Positions 22,148 through 26,147 of a stretch of DNA of 26,147 bases are shown here, one piece after another. The notes under the pieces are model-generated. The model did no database searches, was not told the DNA's origin, and worked only from the letters and a program-made list of their open reading frames with translations. The DNA comes from SFEL01 sp964392455 (GTDB lineage: Bacteria > Bacillota > Clostridia > Christensenellales > CAG-138): the NCBI GenBank assembly GCA_964392455.1, contig CAYMPG010000025.1:1-26147 (forward strand). Reading direction: 5' to 3'. Position 1 is the stretch's first letter. The number at the start of each line of letters is the position of its first letter. Both the position numbers and the translations under genes were made by a program.

Positions 22148-23425
22148 CTAATCTTCTACGTCGAAGGCTTCTATATTGCTTTTCTTTTCCGGCTTGCTGT
22201 CGCCGTGGCGGGTGAGGGCCATGGTAACGAAGGAGATGGCTACCATTATGGCTGCGTAGGGGAAAAGAGTGTGGTAGCCCACGTGCTGCAATAGCTGGCC
22301 GGATATGATGGGGGTAAGTATCTGAGCGGCCATGGAGAAGGTATAGTAGTATCCGGTGTACTTGCCAATATCAGAGCCGGTGGCTATTTCCACTACCATG
22401 GGATAGCTGTTTACATTGATGGCGGCCCAGGCAAAGCCTACCAGCACAAATACCACATAAAGTATCGGAGAGAAGGTGGAGGCCACCAGCCCCGCCACCA
22501 GGAAGCAGCAGGCCAGCACCGCCACGCCTATGAGTATGGTGCGCTTGCGGCCTATGCGGGAGGCGAGGGAGCCTATGGGAATATAGGATACCACTGCGCC
22601 CACGGTGGCTATCATAAGGCAGGTGGAAGCGCCGCTTACATTCTGCCCCCACATTTCCGTGGCATAGCGGGAGAAGGCGGTGGTCACTGCATTGTAGCCC
22701 ATGTACCAGAAGGCTACGGAAAACAGTATCAGCATAAGGCTGCGAAACATATCCGGCGGCAGCTTGTGGCCGGTGCCGGAGGGAAGGTCATATTTTGCTG
22801 CGGCCTCCGCATCCAGCGCATCGTTTATGCTGGCGGCCTCGGCCTTGAGCTTCTGCTCGTCTGTAGTGAGGCGCATTACCAGTACGGATACTCCCATAAG
22901 CCCTGCCACGGCTATAAACAGGGGCAGGTAATTGGGATCGTCCGCCGCAGAGCCCTTAATGAGCAGGCCGGTCATGGCCAGGGTGTATACTCCGCCCAGT
23001 GCGCCCATAAGGTTGATTATGGCGTTGGCCTTGCTGCGAAGGGGCTTGGGGGTAACATCCGGCATCAGGGCCACGGCGGGGGAGCGGTATATGCCCATGG
23101 CTATGAGCAGCAGCCCCAGCATTATGAAGAACACCGGGAAGGTGCTTGCAAAGGAAAGGCCTATTGTAAGCACCACCGCAGCCGCTGTGCCTATGAGTAT
23201 AAAGGGCATACGGGTGCCTTTTTTATCGCTGAGGGCACCGAATATAGGCAGAAGAAATACTGCAAGAACATTGTCAATGGCCATTATATAGCCCGAAACG
23301 CCGTCACTTATATCGTAGCGGTATTTCAGTATAAGGGGGATGATATTGTCATACATTTGCCAGAAGGCGCAGATGGAAAAGAAGGCCAGACCTATAAGCA
23401 CGGTGCGTTTATTGTTCAGCTTCAT
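22148..23425 (-). CDS. MFS transporter, SLC45/sugar-type
   Basis: A 425-residue permease with twelve hydrophobic segments and a hydrophilic central loop at about 195-240. The two MFS loop motifs are visible: GALSDKKGTRMPFILIG between helices 2 and 3, and GSLASRIGRKRTILIG in the second half. The general sequence (ICAFWQMYDNIIPLIL, FWYMGYNAVTTAFSRYATEMWG) is like clostridial MFS proteins grouped with SLC45/sucrose-type and GPH-like carriers, but the substrate cannot be read from sequence. AGGAG lies 12 bases ahead of the ATG. It is transcribed divergently from the asparaginase gene with closely spaced promoters, and towards the xre gene. Confidence 0.87.
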   Translation of the reverse strand: MKLNNKRTVLIGLAFFSICAFWQMYDNIIPLILKYRYDISDGVSGYIMAIDNVLAVFLLPIFGALSDKKGTRMPFILIGTAAAVVLTIGLSFASTFPVFFIMLGLLLIAMGIYRSPAVALMPDVTPKPLRSKANAIINLMGALGGVYTLAMTGLLIKGSAADDPNYLPLFIAVAGLMGVSVLVMRLTTDEQKLKAEAASINDALDAEAAAKYDLPSGTGHKLPPDMFRSLMLILFSVAFWYMGYNAVTTAFSRYATEMWGQNVSGASTCLMIATVGAVVSYIPIGSLASRIGRKRTILIGVAVLACCFLVAGLVASTFSPILYVVFVLVGFAWAAINVNSYPMVVEIATGSDIGKYTGYYYTFSMAAQILTPIISGQLLQHVGYHTLFPYAAIMVAISFVTMALTRHGDSKPEKKSNIEAFDVED

Positions 23426-23462
23426 TTAATTATTACACTCCTTATTGGAATCGGCTTTATAT

Positions 23463-23491
23463 ATTATACATTGAGCAGGCGCGGCCCGCAA
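23463..23491 (-). promoter_or_regulatory. Promoter of the MFS gene
   Basis: On the minus strand TTGCGG (23486-23491) and TATAAT (23463-23468) are separated by exactly 17 bases, 38 bases ahead of the start codon. Confidence 0.68.
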
Positions 23492-23504
23492 TATCGGCGT
23501 TGCG
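23487..23504. promoter_or_regulatory. Palindrome between two divergent -35 boxes
   Basis: CGCAA and TTGCG, separated by eight bases, form an inverted repeat made of the two -35 boxes themselves. A regulator bound here would touch both the MFS and the asparaginase promoters. The symmetry may also simply follow from two similar -35 boxes lying back to back. Confidence 0.4.
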
Positions 23505-23529
23505 AAGGAACGGGACGCTGCATTATAAT
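23500..23529 (+). promoter_or_regulatory. Promoter of the asparaginase gene
   Basis: TTGCGA (23500-23505) and TATAAT (23524-23529) are separated by 18 bases, 28 bases ahead of the start codon. Confidence 0.65.
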
Positions 23530-23556
23530 CAGAATATAATAAGGAGGATGGATATT

Positions 23557-24540
23557 ATGGCAAAGCTGCATCTAATTGCTACCGGCGGCACCATAGCCTG
23601 CGTGCCTTCAAAAAACGGACTTGTCCCCGGCCTTGGGGCCGAGCAGCTGCTGGAATACCTGCCGGGCTGCGGGGAGATAGGCTGCACCGATCTTTTCAGC
23701 ATGGACAGCTCCAACATCCAGCCCGAGGAATGGCAGCAGATGGCAGGTGCAGTGCTGGAGGCAAGGAAGCACTGCGACGGCATAGTTATTACCCACGGTA
23801 CGGATACCATGGCATATACGGCATCCATGCTGTCCTTTATGCTGCAAAATATAGATATACCGGTGGTGCTCACCGGCTCCCAGTATCCCATAGTCAGGCC
23901 GGATTCCGATGGGCGGGCAAACCTTAAAAATGCCGTGACTGCTGCCAGGGCCCTGCCAGGGGGCGTATATATCGCCTTTGGGGATGCCGTAATAATGGGC
24001 TGCCGGGCGGTAAAGACCCGCACCACCTCATTGAATGCATTTGAGTCCATAAATTATCCATATGTGGGAGCTGTGGCAAACGGCAGCTTTATAAGCCTTA
24101 CTGAGCCCCGGCCGGCGGGGAGCTTTTCCAGCTTTACAGATATAGACCCCAGCGTGGCGCTGATAAAGCTGATACCGGGTACCAGCCCGGTATTTCTGGA
24201 GAGCGTGGAAAGCCGCGGGCTGCATGGGGTGGTGGTGGAGGCATTTGGCCTTGGGGGAGTGCATAATTTCCGCCGAGACCATGCCGAGAGCCTGAAAAAG
24301 CTGATAAAGAAGGGCATACCTGTAATACTCGCCTCCCAGTGCCTTTATGAGGCCAGCACCCCGGATATATACGAGGTGAGCCATTCATTAAAGGAAGCGG
24401 GGGTAATATCCGCAGGGGATATGACCACCGAGGCAGCGGTGACAAAGCTGATGTGGGTGCTGGGGCATACCAGAGATATGGCCCAGATACGCCGCATGAT
24501 GAATACGGATTACTGCGGGGAGATGACGGTTTTCAGCTAA
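23557..24540 (+). CDS. Cytoplasmic L-asparaginase
   Basis: A 327-residue asparaginase/glutaminase of the bacterial type I/II family, releasing ammonia and aspartate from asparagine. The nucleophile Thr12 lies in ATGGTIA at the same position as in mature E. coli AnsB. The second active-site segment THGTDTM with Thr-Asp near 85-90 is intact, and the conserved Lys region TRTTSLNAFESINYP follows. There is no signal peptide, so the enzyme should be cytoplasmic like AnsA. The ATG at 23557 is chosen because GGAGG is nine bases upstream; the in-frame ATG at 23548 directly abuts that site. The lipoprotein gene starts ten bases after the stop. Glutaminase side activity cannot be excluded. Confidence 0.93.
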   Translation: MAKLHLIATGGTIACVPSKNGLVPGLGAEQLLEYLPGCGEIGCTDLFSMDSSNIQPEEWQQMAGAVLEARKHCDGIVITHGTDTMAYTASMLSFMLQNIDIPVVLTGSQYPIVRPDSDGRANLKNAVTAARALPGGVYIAFGDAVIMGCRAVKTRTTSLNAFESINYPYVGAVANGSFISLTEPRPAGSFSSFTDIDPSVALIKLIPGTSPVFLESVESRGLHGVVVEAFGLGGVHNFRRDHAESLKKLIKKGIPVILASQCLYEASTPDIYEVSHSLKEAGVISAGDMTTEAAVTKLMWVLGHTRDMAQIRRMMNTDYCGEMTVFS

Positions 24541-24550
24541 GGGGGGAAGC

Positions 24551-25939
24551 ATGAATAAAAAAAGCGGAGCTTTTCTGCTGCTGGCGTGCGCTGTGCTGCT
24601 GCTTGCAGGGTGCGGCGTATCCCGGGAGGAGCTTATGGAGCGGGGGATATACGCCCAGCCCTATTCCCCTGAGCTGCTTTCAAAAAGCATAGAGGAGGCG
24701 GCTATCGCCGGCAATTCCTGCTTCAGGCTGGTATATTACGGCAGCATACGGGATATTGACAGCCTTCAGGATAATGGCTGGAACAGGGGCTATGTGGTCA
24801 GCCGCTATGTGAAGCAGGTGGATGTGGAATACAGGGAATATGATGGCTACGTGGAGGCGGATTATACCATATATACCGTGGATGGGGATATCCTTGCCGC
24901 CATGCCGAGGAGCGGCGATGAGCTTACGGTATTTCCCGTGCAGATGGATGGCGTAGACAGGTGCCTTATGGATATGATGGAGCACCGTTCAGAAAGGGCA
25001 AGATACCTTGTGAAGGCCGATTTGCCGGCAGAGGAGCTTACCAATAAGCTCAATGGGCTGCTGCATGACTATCAGGCTCACAGCTATGCCTATCCCTATA
25101 TGATAAGCGGCCTTTCCTGGACAGTGACATCATATGGCGAGGTGACGGAGCTTGAGCTTGAGCCGGAATATCGTGCCGGAGCAAAAAACATAGGCGAGCT
25201 GCCAAGGGCAAGCAACATAAAAGATTATATCGATGCAGTATCCGATATCTGGAATAGCAGCTGCGGCTCTGATGCAGATGTGATACTGGAGGGGCTGCCC
25301 CTTACCGAGGATGAGATATTCGATGCCCTGATGATAGCGGAGGCCAATGCCGCCCTTGTGCCCTGCGAGGCAGATGAGGTGAGCTATGTGCTTTATCCAG
25401 GAGATGGGGAAAGATATATACTGTCCGCAGCGCTGTGCCTGCCGCTTGATGCTGAGGATATGGCGCCCATGCGCGATAGGCTCAGCAGAAGGATAGAGGA
25501 CATTGCAAATAGCATAATGGCAGAGCGGCAGGATGCCGAGGGGCGCTACAGGGCAGCCTACAGGGCTGTGCTGAGGGCTGCAGAGTATGATGATGGAATC
25601 GCCGATGCCACAGAGGACAATGCCGTAACAGAATATATGCATATCCTCCGCAGCGCCTATGGGGCTCTTGTGGAGGGGGATACGGTGTGCGTTGGCTATA
25701 CAAAGGCATATAAGGCACTATGCGATGAAATGGGGCTTGAGTGCATAGCTGTAAACGGATGGCAGGATGATGTGGGGCATATGTGGAATATGGTAATGCT
25801 GGATGGCACGCCCTACTATGTGGACTGCACATACGGAGATACCGGCGGAGGCGGTGATTACTGCCTGTTTCCGGCAGACTGGCTCGAGGAGCTGGGCTAT
25901 CGGGTAAATAGCGAATATGGCATTTACGGCCTGGCGTAG
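24551..25939 (+). CDS. Transglutaminase-like lipoprotein
   Basis: A 462-residue lipoprotein with a short Lys-rich N-terminus, a hydrophobic core and lipobox LLAGC (Cys21). Residues 25-340 are acidic and not recognised. The C-terminal 110 residues are a transglutaminase/protease-like (YebA/SpoIIQ-unrelated, Arylesterase-unrelated) papain fold with the ordered triad Cys380 (GDTVCVGYTKAY), His410 (DVGHMWNMV) and Asp425 (YYVDCTYGD). Such domains can cut or cross-link proteins or act on cell-wall peptides; which applies here is unknown. GGGGGGAAG lies just ahead of the ATG. Ten bases from the asparaginase gene, it is very likely cotranscribed, though a shared job for a cytoplasmic amidase and a surface lipoprotein is not obvious. 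A terminator follows. Confidence 0.88.
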   Translation: MNKKSGAFLLLACAVLLLAGCGVSREELMERGIYAQPYSPELLSKSIEEAAIAGNSCFRLVYYGSIRDIDSLQDNGWNRGYVVSRYVKQVDVEYREYDGYVEADYTIYTVDGDILAAMPRSGDELTVFPVQMDGVDRCLMDMMEHRSERARYLVKADLPAEELTNKLNGLLHDYQAHSYAYPYMISGLSWTVTSYGEVTELELEPEYRAGAKNIGELPRASNIKDYIDAVSDIWNSSCGSDADVILEGLPLTEDEIFDALMIAEANAALVPCEADEVSYVLYPGDGERYILSAALCLPLDAEDMAPMRDRLSRRIEDIANSIMAERQDAEGRYRAAYRAVLRAAEYDDGIADATEDNAVTEYMHILRSAYGALVEGDTVCVGYTKAYKALCDEMGLECIAVNGWQDDVGHMWNMVMLDGTPYYVDCTYGDTGGGGDYCLFPADWLEELGYRVNSEYGIYGLA

Positions 25940-25957
25940 CGCAATAAGAATACATCG

Positions 25958-26000
25958 ATACCGGAAGGAGCAAAAGCTTTTTCCGGTATTATTTTATTTG
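25958..26000 (+). terminator. Terminator after the asparaginase-lipoprotein operon
   Basis: A perfect nine-pair stem ATACCGGAA (25958-25966) with TTCCGGTAT (25981-25989) is followed by TATTTTATTT. The loop contains AAAAGCTTTT, which can pair on itself. Confidence 0.82.
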
Positions 26001-26057
26001 CTGCAAGGGATGGCACTATGGAGGTGATTTAATCGCCCTTGCCTGCATAGAATCACT

Positions 26058-26147
26058 ATGGGGGTAAGGGCATTGAAAAGGAAAAAACGTAAAAAGCTGC
26101 GCCCGGTGGAGCGGGCGGCAGAGGCGGTGGGGCTGCCAATGGAAACA
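26058..26147 (+). CDS. Start of a YqfC-like sporulation protein (cut by window end)
   Basis: An open frame at the right edge begins with a very basic segment KRKKRKKLRPVERAAEAV followed by GLPMET. YqfC proteins, made under sigma-E during sporulation, begin with a similar Lys-rich helix followed by an LP step, so the match is suggestive but short. Two starts are possible: the ATG at 26058, with a poor ribosome-binding site, or a TTG at 26073 with GGGGGT and AGGG upstream. The gene stands behind the terminator at 25958-26000. Nothing beyond about 30 residues can be read. Confidence 0.45.
   Translation, partial: MGVRALKRKKRKKLRPVERAAEAVGLPMET

Noticed and set aside
1..26147. CRISPR array, tRNA, rRNA, insertion sequence, prophage or defence island
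   Set aside because: No regularly spaced repeats, cloverleaf sequences, transposase, integrase or known defence domains were seen; gene content is core metabolism, translation, envelope and sporulation.

Overview
The window looks like a chromosomal segment of a low-to-mid GC Bacillota, class Clostridia, from a spore-forming lineage. The pointers are a pth-mfd-PpiC-rqcP run, a neighbouring spoVB-mazG(yabN)-hup run, a FeoA-FeoB fusion with its small Cys-rich partner, a long-form HPF, a VanW protein and what seems to be the start of a YqfC-like sporulation gene. Shine-Dalgarno sites (GGAGG or close) and TATAAT-type promoters are strong throughout. A gut Christensenellales-like lineage would fit, but that placement is inference only.

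Layout, left to right. 1-621 (minus): a possible gene running off the left edge, then a YwlG/UPF0340 protein. 818-3509 (plus): ferrous-iron uptake, a fused FeoA-FeoB and a 51-residue FeoB-associated Cys-rich membrane protein, closed by a terminator. 3705-5373 (plus): hibernation factor HPF behind a short structured leader, then an 8-helix membrane protein of unknown function. 5566-12574 (plus): translation, repair and folding genes, namely peptidyl-tRNA hydrolase, Mfd (4-bp overlap), a PpiC/PrsA-type lipoprotein, the S4-domain protein RqcP and a bifunctional IspD-IspF. 12611-16083 (minus): HU, a two-domain MazG/YabN protein and a SpoVB-type flippase. 16315-17976 (plus): a TGS/ThrRS-like nucleoside kinase. 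17981-18394 (minus): a small CmpB-like membrane protein. 18437-20827 (plus): a glycerophosphodiester phosphodiesterase and a VanW-domain protein. 21020-23425 (minus): an XRE-HTH protein fused to a LiaF-like membrane domain, and an MFS transporter. 23557-25939 (plus): a cytoplasmic asparaginase and a transglutaminase-like lipoprotein. 26058-26147: start of a YqfC-like gene.

Most of this is core genome. I see no CRISPR, tRNA, rRNA, transposase, integrase or phage gene, and no new defence or biosynthetic system. No gene-free stretch exceeds 300 bases; the longest is 4233-4494, which holds a terminator and a promoter.

The points most worth a second look are: the attenuator-like triple repeat between the MFS gene and the membrane-anchored HTH gene; the palindrome between the divergent MFS and asparaginase promoters; strand reversal of the spoVB-mazG-hup block relative to pth-mfd-rqcP; an HU C-terminal tail encoded over a converging terminator; and strong isoleucine ATA use that is reversed in hpf and hup.
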